Shown: positions 8,121-16,227 of the stretch, one piece after another
Position numbering within the stretch: the first letter of the stretch is position 1
Layout: every line of letters starts with the position of its first letter
Assembly (NCBI RefSeq): GCF_024171925.1
Contig: NZ_JAMTCO010000017.1
Coordinates: forward strand, 1 to 64,000
Source: Actinokineospora diospyrosa
GTDB lineage: Bacteria > Actinomycetota > Actinomycetes > Mycobacteriales > Pseudonocardiaceae
Direction: 5' to 3'
Length of the DNA: 64,000 nt
Notes under the pieces: generated by a model
Told to the model about the DNA's origin: nothing
The model's input: the letters and a program-made list of their open reading frames with translations, nothing else
Databases searched by the model: none
Translations under genes and position numbers: made by a program

Positions 8121-8732
8121 GTGGTCAGCACAACCTTCGTGATCAGCTCGCTGCTGGTCATCATCACCCCGGGCCCCGACCTGGCCCTGCTGACCCGGCT
8201 CCTGCTCACCCACCGACGCCCGCGCCCCGCGGTGGCCGCCGCCCTCGGCATGGTCACCGCGGGCGCGGCCCACCTGGTGATCGGCGCACTCGGCTTGGCG
8301 GCGCTGATGGCGGCCCAGCCCGGTCTGTACAAGGCGTTCTGCTGGGCGGGCGCGGCGGTCTTGCTCTACATGGCCGTCCAAGCGCTCCGCTCCGCGCTCT
8401 CCCCCGCACAACCCGCGCTCGACCTCACGCCACCACCCGCGGGCCGAGCGTTCCTCCAAGGCCTGCTCTGCACCGGCACCAACCCGAAGGTGGGCCTCTT
8501 CCTCCTCGCCTTCCTGCCCCAGTTCATCCCACACGACACCGACCCCCTCACCGGCCTGACTCCCCTGGCTGCCGTCTACTTGGGACTGGTCATGCTGTGG
8601 CTCCTGGTCTGGATTACCCTGGTCGGCAAGCTATCGCCGCTCTTACGCACCCCCTTGGCCCTCCGCCTCATCGACACCATTGTCGCCTTGGTGTTCACCA
8701 CCTTCGCCGTGCGGACGCTGCTGACCACCTGA
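8121..8732 (+). CDS. LysE/RhtB family amino-acid exporter
   Basis: The 203-residue, very hydrophobic protein has the family signature near its N-terminus (ITPGPDLALLTRLLL) and the GTNPKVGLFLLAFLPQF motif mid-protein. Family members are six-helix inner-membrane pumps exporting basic or small neutral amino acids. It starts at GTG 8121, seven bases after the ATP-grasp stop. As the last gene of the sznEF operon it probably exports an arginine-derived product or intermediate, which fits the family's preference for lysine and arginine analogues. Confidence 0.9.
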   Translation: MVSTTFVISSLLVIITPGPDLALLTRLLLTHRRPRPAVAAALGMVTAGAAHLVIGALGLAALMAAQPGLYKAFCWAGAAVLLYMAVQALRSALSPAQPALDLTPPPAGRAFLQGLLCTGTNPKVGLFLLAFLPQFIPHDTDPLTGLTPLAAVYLGLVMLWLLVWITLVGKLSPLLRTPLALRLIDTIVALVFTTFAVRTLLTT

Positions 8733-8902
8733 CGGGCCGCTGCTCGGCTCCTGTGATGCGCCACCTGCGCATGATCCTGGGCACGGCGTCTACATCGACG
8801 TCGTCGACACCGCGCAGGACGGCGCGGTGGTGGATGTGGACGCGCAGGCCCTGACAGGTGGTCTACGGGTCCTGACATGCGGTCAGACGGGCTGGGTTGT
8901 GG

Positions 8903-9252
8903 TTATTCGGCCGCTTCCTGGCGGGCGCTGACGGCGCGAGACCAGCTGGTCTCCGCACTACGGCGCGCGTGACAGGTTGACCGCGCTGGATGTGGGTGCG
9001 GCATGAGCGACATCAGATCGGCGCCGGACCAGTCGCGGCGGGTCTGCAGCCAGGGCAGCGACGAGCCGATGAGCGGGTGTCGATGACCAGCAGCCGCACG
9101 TTGCCGAAGACGCGCCGGTAGCTCCACCGGGTGCCCTTGCGCCCGTTGTACTCCCGGGTGGCGACATCGGCGAAGTCGCTGAGGATCGGCGTCGCATCAA
9201 CACATCGACACCCGGACGGTGGCGAACAACCAGCGGACAACGGGTCGACCAC
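8903..9252 (-). pseudogene. Remnant of a PhoD-like alkaline phosphatase/phosphodiesterase
   Basis: One minus-strand frame (about 9100-9200) encodes PILSDFADVATREYNGRK, then RWSYRRVFGNVRLLVIDTRS, which resembles the core of PhoD-like metallophosphatases. A neighbouring frame continues with HPLIGSSLPWLQ, resembling the family's next segment, so the reading frame has shifted. Neither end of the protein is present; the family normally exceeds 450 residues. The surrounding 8733-9307 contains no intact gene. It lies exactly between the nitrosourea operon and the aminobenzoate genes. Confidence 0.6.
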
Positions 9253-9307
9253 GACTCGTGGCGCGGAGGTGAGCGCAGGGCTTCAGGGTGAGTTGAAAGG
9301 GGGGCTG

Positions 9308-10498
9308 GTGTTCGAGGCGTTTGGGGTTCGGGACTTTCGGTTGTTGTGGTTCGCCCGGTTGGTCAGTCAGCTCGGGTCGTGGTTGTTGGTGGTCGCGGTG
9401 CCGGTGCAGGTGTTTGTGCTTAGCGGCTCTGTGACAGCTACTGGGCTGACGGTGGCGGCGGAGTTCTTGCCGGGGGTGGTGTTGGGGCCGGTGGTGGGGG
9501 TTTGGGTGGACCGGTGGGATCGGCGGCGGGTGATGGTGGTCGCCGATCTGGTTCGGGGTGTGGCGGTGGGGCTTCTGTTGGTGGTGCAGGGGGTGGGGGA
9601 GCTTTGGCTGGTGTACGTGGTGTTGGTGGTGGAGAGTTCGGGAACTGTCCTCTTCCGACCGGCGGCGCAGGCGCACACGCCCGTGGTGGTGGGGACCGGG
9701 TCGAGGTTGAGCAGTGCGAACGCCTTGAACGCGGCGACTGATGGTGTTGTGCGGTTGGTGGGGGCGGCGGCGGGCGGGGCGTTGCTCGGGTGGGTTGGGT
9801 TTGAGGCGTTGGTGGTGCTGGATGCGGGTAGCTATGTGGTTTCCGCGGTGGCCATCTTGAGCACGGCCGCCCGGGGAGGGGGAGGTACTGGCAGCACGGG
9901 GAGGGTGTGGGTGGACCTGCGGTGGGGGTTGGAGTTCTTGCGCTCGAACAAGACCGCCAGAGGGGTATTGGCGGTGACATCGCTGTTCCTCGGGGCCAAT
10001 GCCTGTTTGAGCGCCTTGCTGATCCCCTTTGGCGTGACCGTCCTGGGTGGCGGCGGGCAAATCGGGATCGTGCTGTCGGCGCTTGGCGTCGGGTTTCTGG
10101 TGGGGGCGCCGGTGATGCGGGGGTTGGTCGACCGGGTGGAACCGGGGCCGCTGCTGGGTGGGGCGGTGGCGGCCACGGGTGTCGGGTTCATCGCGCTGTT
10201 CTCGGCGTCCACGGTCGTGGCCGCTGTGCCCGCGGCGGTCGGGATCGGGGTGGTCGGGTCGGTGGCGTTGGGCACCGCGCAGACGGTGGTTCAGCGGGTC
10301 ACGCCGAATGAGGGGCTGGGGCGGGTGAGCTCGGTCGTGTTCACCGGGGAGGCCGTGGCCACGGTGGTCGGCGCGGTCGTGGGGCCAGCGGTGGCGCAAG
10401 CGCTTTCGCTGACCTGGGCCGCTTATCTGGCCGGGGCGGTGACCGTCCTCGGTGGACTCGCGGGGTGGGCCGCCTTACCCAGGGCGGCGGGCCAGTAG
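9308..10498 (+). CDS. MFS transporter, EntS-like (MFS_3)
   Basis: The protein of about 396 residues is strongly hydrophobic with a duplicated six-helix pattern. The loop motif GVWVDRWDRRRVMVVADLVRG after helix 2 is typical of the enterobactin-exporter-like MFS group. GTG 9308 follows a strong AAAGGGGGG ribosome-binding site; GTG 9269 would add 13 residues but its GGAGG abuts the start codon. Its 3' end overlaps the convergent methyltransferase gene by 24 bases. It is the first intact gene of the right half of the island and probably exports the final product, although its + strand placement separates it from the biosynthetic operon. Confidence 0.85.
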   Translation: MFEAFGVRDFRLLWFARLVSQLGSWLLVVAVPVQVFVLSGSVTATGLTVAAEFLPGVVLGPVVGVWVDRWDRRRVMVVADLVRGVAVGLLLVVQGVGELWLVYVVLVVESSGTVLFRPAAQAHTPVVVGTGSRLSSANALNAATDGVVRLVGAAAGGALLGWVGFEALVVLDAGSYVVSAVAILSTAARGGGGTGSTGRVWVDLRWGLEFLRSNKTARGVLAVTSLFLGANACLSALLIPFGVTVLGGGGQIGIVLSALGVGFLVGAPVMRGLVDRVEPGPLLGGAVAATGVGFIALFSASTVVAAVPAAVGIGVVGSVALGTAQTVVQRVTPNEGLGRVSSVVFTGEAVATVVGAVVGPAVAQALSLTWAAYLAGAVTVLGGLAGWAALPRAAGQ

Positions 10499-11113
10499 TC
10501 GGGCTTGCGGGCGGGTGCTGGTGAAGTAGGTGCCCGGTTCCAGCAGCGTGGTGTGGCACAACTCGAAGCCCGACTCGCCCAGCAGGGTCACGACGCGGTC
10601 GACGGGGAGGAGGTAGACGTCGAGGGTGATGTCCTCGTGGCCGTAGCCCTCGGTCTTGCGGTTGCGCTGGTCGCCGACGTGGAAGGCGAGTTGGAGGTGG
10701 CCGCCGGGGCGGAGGATCCTGGCGAACTCGGCGAAGGCCATCGGTAGCCGGTCGGGCGGGAGGTGGATGATCGAGTACCAGGCGATCACCCCCGCCACCG
10801 AGGAGTCCGGTAGCTCCAGGTCCAGGATGGACCCCTCGATGAAGCGCAGGCCCGGGTGGTCGCGGCGGGCGATGACGAGCATGCCGGGCGAGAGGTCTAT
10901 GCCGGTGACGTCGAGGCCCAGGGCGTCCAGGTAGGCGGCGACCCGGCCGGTTCCGCAGCCGACCTCGACCACCGGGCCGGCCACGACGTCGGCGAACGCG
11001 CGGATCAGGGCGCGGTCGATGACGCTCGCCTCCACGCCGGGCACGAGGCGGGCGTAGGAGTCGGCGACCTTGTCGTAGGAGGACCGGGTCTCGGCGAGGA
11101 AGCTGTCGTCCAT
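10475..11113 (-). CDS. SAM-dependent class I methyltransferase
   Basis: The 212-residue protein has motif I VVEVGCGTGRVAAYL, an acidic post-I residue in DVTGIDLSPGML, and AWYSIIHLPPDRL followed by ARILRPGGHLQLAFH, which is the Methyltransf_11/25 layout. The ATG overlaps the stop of the upstream AMP ligase as TGATG, so it is the last gene of the minus-strand aminobenzoate operon. Its target is unknown; an N-, O- or C-methylation of an aryl intermediate is likely. A longer upstream extension of the frame reads through the ligase gene and is not real. Confidence 0.88.
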   Translation of the reverse strand: MDDSFLAETRSSYDKVADSYARLVPGVEASVIDRALIRAFADVVAGPVVEVGCGTGRVAAYLDALGLDVTGIDLSPGMLVIARRDHPGLRFIEGSILDLELPDSSVAGVIAWYSIIHLPPDRLPMAFAEFARILRPGGHLQLAFHVGDQRNRKTEGYGHEDITLDVYLLPVDRVVTLLGESGFELCHTTLLEPGTYFTSTRPQARLLARRPG

Positions 11114-12648
11114 CAGGCCCCTCGGAGTTTGCGGATCAGCTCCGGCCGTCGGACCTTCCAGGTCGAGGTGCGGGGCACCTCGTGGAACGGCAGGTGGATC
11201 GGGTCGGCGAGGTTGCCGAGGTCGCGGACGGCGGCGTCCCACGCGGCGGTGTCCAACGGGGCCTCGTCGCGGGTGCAGATGACCGGGGTGGGGCGGTTGT
11301 CGGTGCCGGGGATGATGACGACCTCGCGCAGGTCGGCCAGCCGGGACATGAGGATGTCCTCGATCTCCAGGTTCGAGTCGACGTCGTCGATCTGGTCGAC
11401 CTCGCGGTCCATCAGGTGCAGGCGGCCGCGGCCGTCGAGCTTGCCCATGTCGCCCATCCGCCACCAGCCGTCGTTGAACTGGGCCAGCCAGCGGTCGTCC
11501 TCACCGTGGTAGGTCAGCGCGCGGCTGCGGTTGCGGACCTCGATGTACCCGATCCGCCCGCGCGGCACCGGCCTGCCGTCGGTGTCGGTGATGCGGACCC
11601 GCACGAACCCGGGCAGCGGCAGGCCGACGCAGCGGCCGTCGGCGTTCTCGGCGGAGGCGCGGGTGTACCACTGGCAGGACACCGGGCCGGTCTCGGACTG
11701 GCCGTAGAACTGGAAGAACATCGGGTCGCGCCGGTCAGAGGCGTCGAGCAGCCTGCGGATCGTGCGCGGGTGCATGGCGTCGAAGGTGGCGCTGTAGTAC
11801 CGCACGCTCGAGAGCGGCCGCCCCGGCGCGGTGTCCATGTACTCCCACTCGATGAAGGTGTTCGGCTGGGTCTCCAGCAGCCCGGGGCGGGTGCGGGTGA
11901 ACAGCGGCCCGATGGTCGCCGGGTCCGGGGACACCGCGACCACCAGCGGGTTGCCGTAGGCCAGGAACACCCCGAGCGCGTGGTAGAAGCGCGAGTGCAC
12001 GAACGTCATGCAGAACGCGACCGTCTCCACCCGGCGGATCGGCAGCGCGACCAGCTTCTGCGGCAGCAGCCGGAACCACATGGCGCGAGCGCAGTGCACG
12101 GCGAGCTTGGGCAGGCCCGTGGTGCCGGAGCTGTGCGTGATCAGTGCGGGCTCCAGCGGGCCGGTGCGCACGGGCCGCTGCCGGGGCGCGCCCGCGAACC
12201 GGTCCAGGGAACCGTCCTGCGCACCGGTGGAGAACAGCACACCGCGCACGGTGTCGGTGTCCAGGGCCGTGGTGTCGAGCTTGGCCGGGTCGGTGAGCAG
12301 CCACGGCCGGTCCAGCCGGGCGAGCAGAGCGGCGACGACCTGGGGGTCCAAGGCGGGTGAGAGCATCGCGGGGACGGCGCCGATGCGCGCTGCGGCGCAG
12401 GCGAGCACCGCGATGTCGAAGTTGTCCGTCTTGTAGATCGCGATCTTGTCCCCGGCCCGCACGCCCGCGGCCGCCAACCGCGCCGCCAGTTCGTCGACCA
12501 GCTCGGCGAGCTGGCCCACGGTGAGGTCGACGCCCAGCTCGGGCGCCAGTTCCAGCGGCTGGTCGAGGGTGACGGTGACGTGGCCGTAGCGCACCGCCGC
12601 GTCCTGGAACATCTGGCCGATGTGGAACACCCGGCTGGTCTCAAACAT
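11113..12648 (-). CDS. AMP-forming acyl/aryl ligase (ANL superfamily)
   Basis: The 511-residue protein has the phosphate loop ITHSSGTTGLPKLAVH, the A5-like FQFYGQSETGP, the A7-like GWWRMGDMGKLDGRGRLHLMD, and a C-terminal TSTWKVRRPEL with a candidate catalytic lysine. It adenylates a carboxylic acid and passes it to CoA, a carrier or an amine. ATG 12648 is preferred because GGAAGG lies nine bases upstream; GTG 12657 has GGAAGG directly against it. It overlaps the previous ligase gene by eight bases. No carrier protein is encoded in the island, so CoA or a free amine is the likely acceptor. Its codons are strongly GC-ending, unlike the adjacent ligase. Confidence 0.88.
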   Translation of the reverse strand: MFETSRVFHIGQMFQDAAVRYGHVTVTLDQPLELAPELGVDLTVGQLAELVDELAARLAAAGVRAGDKIAIYKTDNFDIAVLACAAARIGAVPAMLSPALDPQVVAALLARLDRPWLLTDPAKLDTTALDTDTVRGVLFSTGAQDGSLDRFAGAPRQRPVRTGPLEPALITHSSGTTGLPKLAVHCARAMWFRLLPQKLVALPIRRVETVAFCMTFVHSRFYHALGVFLAYGNPLVVAVSPDPATIGPLFTRTRPGLLETQPNTFIEWEYMDTAPGRPLSSVRYYSATFDAMHPRTIRRLLDASDRRDPMFFQFYGQSETGPVSCQWYTRASAENADGRCVGLPLPGFVRVRITDTDGRPVPRGRIGYIEVRNRSRALTYHGEDDRWLAQFNDGWWRMGDMGKLDGRGRLHLMDREVDQIDDVDSNLEIEDILMSRLADLREVVIIPGTDNRPTPVICTRDEAPLDTAAWDAAVRDLGNLADPIHLPFHEVPRTSTWKVRRPELIRKLRGA

Positions 12649-14122
12649 CGCTGGCACCCTTCCACAGCTCGGCGGCCTGCTGGCGCAGCAGGTAGCGGCG
12701 GAGTTTCCCGCTGGGCGTTCTAGGCAGGTTCGGCACCGTGTGAACGCTGCGTGGCACCTTGAACGCGGCCAACCGACCCCGAGTTAGCTCAATCAGGTCC
12801 TCGGCGAGGCCGCCTGGCGGATCAGCGGCGTAGGGCACGACGAACGCGCGCAGCTTGGTCTGCCCCAATTCGTCCGGTACGGCTACCACTCCGGCCTCGC
12901 GTACCTCCGGGTGGCTGCTCAGCACGGCCTCTATCTCTGTGGGGGCCACAGTGATGCCGCCGACCATCTCCATGTCGTCGGCTCGCCCGAAGTGCGTGTA
13001 CGTCCCGTCCGGCTCTCGCACCACGAGGTCCCGCGTGCGGAACCACCCCGCCCGCAGTACCTCCGCGGTCTCGGTCGGCAGGTTCAGGTACTCCCGCATC
13101 TGCACCGGCCGCACCCACAGTTCGCCACGCGAGCCGTCTGCGACCACCTGTCCGGATGAGTCGCGGACCTCGACCTCCAGCGAGCCGACCGGTTTGCCGA
13201 TTGACCCTGGTCGGTCGTGGTGGATGGTGTTGGCCGTGATGGCGCACCCGACCTCGGTCGCGCCCAGCTGATTCAGCAGAGGAGCGTCGAGGAACTTGCC
13301 CACCTTGCCCGCGAGGTCCGCTGTCAGGGCCTCGCCGCCTGAAACCGCCGCGCGCACAGACCCGAAAGCACCTGAGTCTGCTTCCGCGATCAGGCGGGCG
13401 TACCACGACGGGACCGCGTAGAGCAGCGTCACTCCGTAGCGGGACACCAAGTCCTGCGCGACCTCGGGCGTCGGGCGCTCCTCTAGCAGCACGGCGGACG
13501 AACCCGTGTGCAGCGGGAACACAAACGTGTTGTTGAACCCGTAGCCGAAGTACATCTTCGACACCGACAGAGTCACGTCCGCTGAGGTGATCGCGAACGC
13601 GCCTTGCCCTACCGCGAGGTGGTAGATCTCAAGGCTGTCCTGCCCGTACACCACGCCTTTAGGACGTCCCGTGGTCCCGGAGGTGTAGTAGACGTAGAGC
13701 GGGGCATCGGTGTCCACCGAGTCTGCCGGGGTAGCTCCATCAGCGAGAGTTAACAGGTCCTGTGAGGACAGGAAAGACGGTGACCTGTCTCGCAGAGACT
13801 CATCGGCCACCATCAGCTTCGCGGCACAGTCGTCGAGCTGGAAGCTGTGGTCGTCGGCGGTGAGGCCGGGGTTCACCGGTACCGCTGTCGCGCCAAGGCG
13901 CGCTACCGCGAGGAACGTCACGACCCACGCGATGGAGTCCGACAGCGCTATCAGCACACGATCACGCTCACCGACACCGCGCTCAGATAGCACTGACGCG
14001 GCCTTGGCGGCCAAGTCGTGCACCTCGCCGTGGGTGTAGTCGCGATCGGGTGTGTGGAACGCGGTCAGTTCGTCCCACCCGGCCTCCCGGGACCGCCTGC
14101 GCAATCGTGCCGCGAAGTTCAT
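12641..14122 (-). CDS. Benzoate-CoA ligase-like AMP-forming enzyme
   Basis: The 493-residue protein has YVYYTSGTTGRPKGVVYGQD, NQLGATEVGC, GWFRTRDLVVREPDG, RADDMEMVGGITVAPTEIE, and the complete A10 motif LPRTPSGKLRRYLLR with its catalytic lysine. This order and sequence resemble benzoate-, hydroxybenzoate- and aminobenzoate-CoA ligases. In context it would activate 4-aminobenzoate or a hydroxylated/methoxylated derivative. ATG 14122 overlaps the pabAB stop as TGATG. Much of this gene uses more A/T-ending codons than its downstream neighbour, so it may have a different history. Confidence 0.9.
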   Translation of the reverse strand: MNFAARLRRRSREAGWDELTAFHTPDRDYTHGEVHDLAAKAASVLSERGVGERDRVLIALSDSIAWVVTFLAVARLGATAVPVNPGLTADDHSFQLDDCAAKLMVADESLRDRSPSFLSSQDLLTLADGATPADSVDTDAPLYVYYTSGTTGRPKGVVYGQDSLEIYHLAVGQGAFAITSADVTLSVSKMYFGYGFNNTFVFPLHTGSSAVLLEERPTPEVAQDLVSRYGVTLLYAVPSWYARLIAEADSGAFGSVRAAVSGGEALTADLAGKVGKFLDAPLLNQLGATEVGCAITANTIHHDRPGSIGKPVGSLEVEVRDSSGQVVADGSRGELWVRPVQMREYLNLPTETAEVLRAGWFRTRDLVVREPDGTYTHFGRADDMEMVGGITVAPTEIEAVLSSHPEVREAGVVAVPDELGQTKLRAFVVPYAADPPGGLAEDLIELTRGRLAAFKVPRSVHTVPNLPRTPSGKLRRYLLRQQAAELWKGASDV

Positions 14123-16206
14123 CAAGCCACCGCCTCCGTGTCGTGCCGGGTGTGGGCCGCCAGCCAAGCGCCCGCCTTGAGTTCCATCTCGGCGAACTCC
14201 TCGGCCGGGTCGGAGTCGAGCACGATGGCGCCCCCGGCGCCGACCTGCCACTGCCCGTCGCGCAGCACGCCGGTGCGGATGACGATGTTGAGGTCCGCGG
14301 TGCCGTTGCAGGCCAGGAACCCGATGGCCCCGGAGTAGACCCCGCGGGGTCCGGTCTCCAGCCGGTCGATGATCTCCATGGTGCGCAACTTCGGCGCCCC
14401 GGTCATCGACCCGCCGGGGAAGCAGGCGCGCACGCAGTCGAGCACGTCGGTGTCCGCGCGCAGCGTCCCGCGCACGGTGCTGACCAGTTGGTGCACCGTC
14501 GCGTAGCTCTCCACGGTCATCAGCCGGGGCACGTGCACCGAACCGACCTCGCAGACCCGACCGAGGTCGTTGCGCAGCAGGTCGACGATCATCAGGTTCT
14601 CCGCGCGGGTCTTGGCGCTGCCCGCCAGCTCCGCGCGCAGCAGCAGGTCCTCCGACGGGGTCTGCCCGCGCGGCGCGGTGCCCTTGATCGGCTTGGTCTC
14701 CACGACCCGGTCGGCGTCGACCTTGAGGAACCGCTCCGGCGAGGAACAGGCGATCTCCACACCGTCCTCAGTCCGCCCCAGCCGCAGGTAGGCCGCGTAC
14801 GGAGCGGGGTTGCCGCGGCGGAGGCTGCGGTAGAGCTCGAACCCGCTGGTCGTCGCGGGCACGGTGGCCTGGTTCGTCAGGCAGATCTCGTAGCTCTCCC
14901 CCGCGATCAGCTGACGCTGGCTCTCGGCGATGTCGTCGAGGTAGCGGTCGCGGTCAGTGCGCAGCCACGGCTCGACGTCGACCTGCACTCGCCGCCGCTG
15001 AACAGGTAGCGGCGCGGGCCCGGTGAAACCGCGTAGCGATAGCGCTACCGACTCCACCCACGCCTTCGCAGACGCTTCGGAGGCAGCACCACCGTCGCTA
15101 AGAGCGAGCACATAGGACTGACCAGCCTGATGGTCCACGGCCACCTGTCGGTCGGCGAACAGCCAGTAGGCGTCTGGAGTGCTCGGCCGATGCGGCCCTG
15201 GTGCGCCTAGGTCTGCCTTGAGCTCGTAGCCGAAATACCCCACATAGCCACACTGGAAGTCGAACGGCAATTCGACATCGGACACAACCTGTCGCGCCGC
15301 CAACTCGCGCTGCAGGTAGTCGAAGATCGTGCCTGGCTCCTCGCGTTCCACACCGCCTGCTCGTACCCGGACCGGCCCCCCGACCCGGTAGGACACGGAC
15401 TCAGCGTTCGGACCGGCAGCGTCACCGAAGAAGGAGAACCGGGACCGACCTGTCTCCACGTGCGAGCTGTCGAGCCAGAATGCCTCTTCCGAATCGCCGT
15501 ACAAGGCAGCGAACGCAGCCTCTGTGTCTACCGGCTCGTCCACGACCGAGACATGCAAGAAGTACTTCCTTGTTGCGGACGGAGTTGCCGCTACCGTGGG
15601 CTGAGGCGCTGCCGTGACGCGTTCCCGCCTACCGCCGCGACGAGTCAGACCGGCGAAGTTGGCGACTAGCTCATGTCCGAACTGGCTACATATCGATTCT
15701 GGGTGGAACTGGACGCCCCACAGTGGACGGTGTCGGTGCCGAAGCCCCATGACGACGCCATCCTCCGCGCGGGCAGTCACCTCCAACGACGATGGCAGCG
15801 GCTCTACGACCGCCAACGAGTGGTAGCGCACCACCTCGAACTTCTGCGGTAGTCCCGCGAACAGGTCTTTACCGTCGTGCTCGACCCGCGACACAAAGCC
15901 ATGCCGTGCGCGAGGAGCGAGGTCGACAGTTGCGCCCTCTAACACCGCGAGACCCTGGTGGCCTAAGCACACGCCCAGCACTGGTAGGTGCGTCTCGGCC
16001 AGAACTCGGGCGCAACCACCGAAGTCCCGATCCCTACCCGCGTGTCCTGGCCCTGGCGAGATCACAATGTTGTCGAAGTCGGCGAAGTCAACTCCCGCCA
16101 GTTCATCGTTCCTGCGCACGGTGGGCTCAACACCGTTCACACCCGCGATGAGTTGGAAGAGGTTGTAGGTGTAAGAGTCGAAGTTGTCTATCAACAGGGT
16201 TCGCAT
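14122..16206 (-). CDS. pabAB: Aminodeoxychorismate synthase, fused glutaminase and chorismate-binding subunits (PabA-PabB)
   Basis: The 694-residue fusion begins with a class I glutamine amidotransferase (MRTLLIDNFDSYTYN; nucleophile Cys in GVCLGHQG; His/Glu in WGVQFHPES), followed by a chorismate-utilising domain from about residue 210. The motif KPIKGTAPRGQ has the lysine typical of aminodeoxychorismate synthase, whereas anthranilate synthases carry alanine (PIAGT). It converts chorismate and glutamine to 4-amino-4-deoxychorismate. Fused PabAB forms are common in antibiotic clusters that need extra 4-aminobenzoate. ATG 16206 has a GGAG site seven bases upstream. Codon choice changes around 15,000: the N-terminal half is less GC-biased than the C-terminal half. 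Confidence 0.95.
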   Translation of the reverse strand: MRTLLIDNFDSYTYNLFQLIAGVNGVEPTVRRNDELAGVDFADFDNIVISPGPGHAGRDRDFGGCARVLAETHLPVLGVCLGHQGLAVLEGATVDLAPRARHGFVSRVEHDGKDLFAGLPQKFEVVRYHSLAVVEPLPSSLEVTARAEDGVVMGLRHRHRPLWGVQFHPESICSQFGHELVANFAGLTRRGGRRERVTAAPQPTVAATPSATRKYFLHVSVVDEPVDTEAAFAALYGDSEEAFWLDSSHVETGRSRFSFFGDAAGPNAESVSYRVGGPVRVRAGGVEREEPGTIFDYLQRELAARQVVSDVELPFDFQCGYVGYFGYELKADLGAPGPHRPSTPDAYWLFADRQVAVDHQAGQSYVLALSDGGAASEASAKAWVESVALSLRGFTGPAPLPVQRRRVQVDVEPWLRTDRDRYLDDIAESQRQLIAGESYEICLTNQATVPATTSGFELYRSLRRGNPAPYAAYLRLGRTEDGVEIACSSPERFLKVDADRVVETKPIKGTAPRGQTPSEDLLLRAELAGSAKTRAENLMIVDLLRNDLGRVCEVGSVHVPRLMTVESYATVHQLVSTVRGTLRADTDVLDCVRACFPGGSMTGAPKLRTMEIIDRLETGPRGVYSGAIGFLACNGTADLNIVIRTGVLRDGQWQVGAGGAIVLDSDPAEEFAEMELKAGAWLAAHTRHDTEAVA

Positions 16207-16227
16207 GGGCAGCTCCGGCGGTGAGGC

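Noticed and set aside
9197-10399. A 400-residue minus-strand frame opposite the MFS gene
   Set aside because: It is His/Pro/Arg-rich low complexity; the plus strand encodes a clear 12-helix transporter.
14122-16206. Anthranilate or 2-amino-2-deoxyisochorismate synthase (phenazine-type)
   Set aside because: The active-site motif is PIKGT, typical of aminodeoxychorismate synthase, an ADC lyase gene is nearby, and no other phenazine genes are present.
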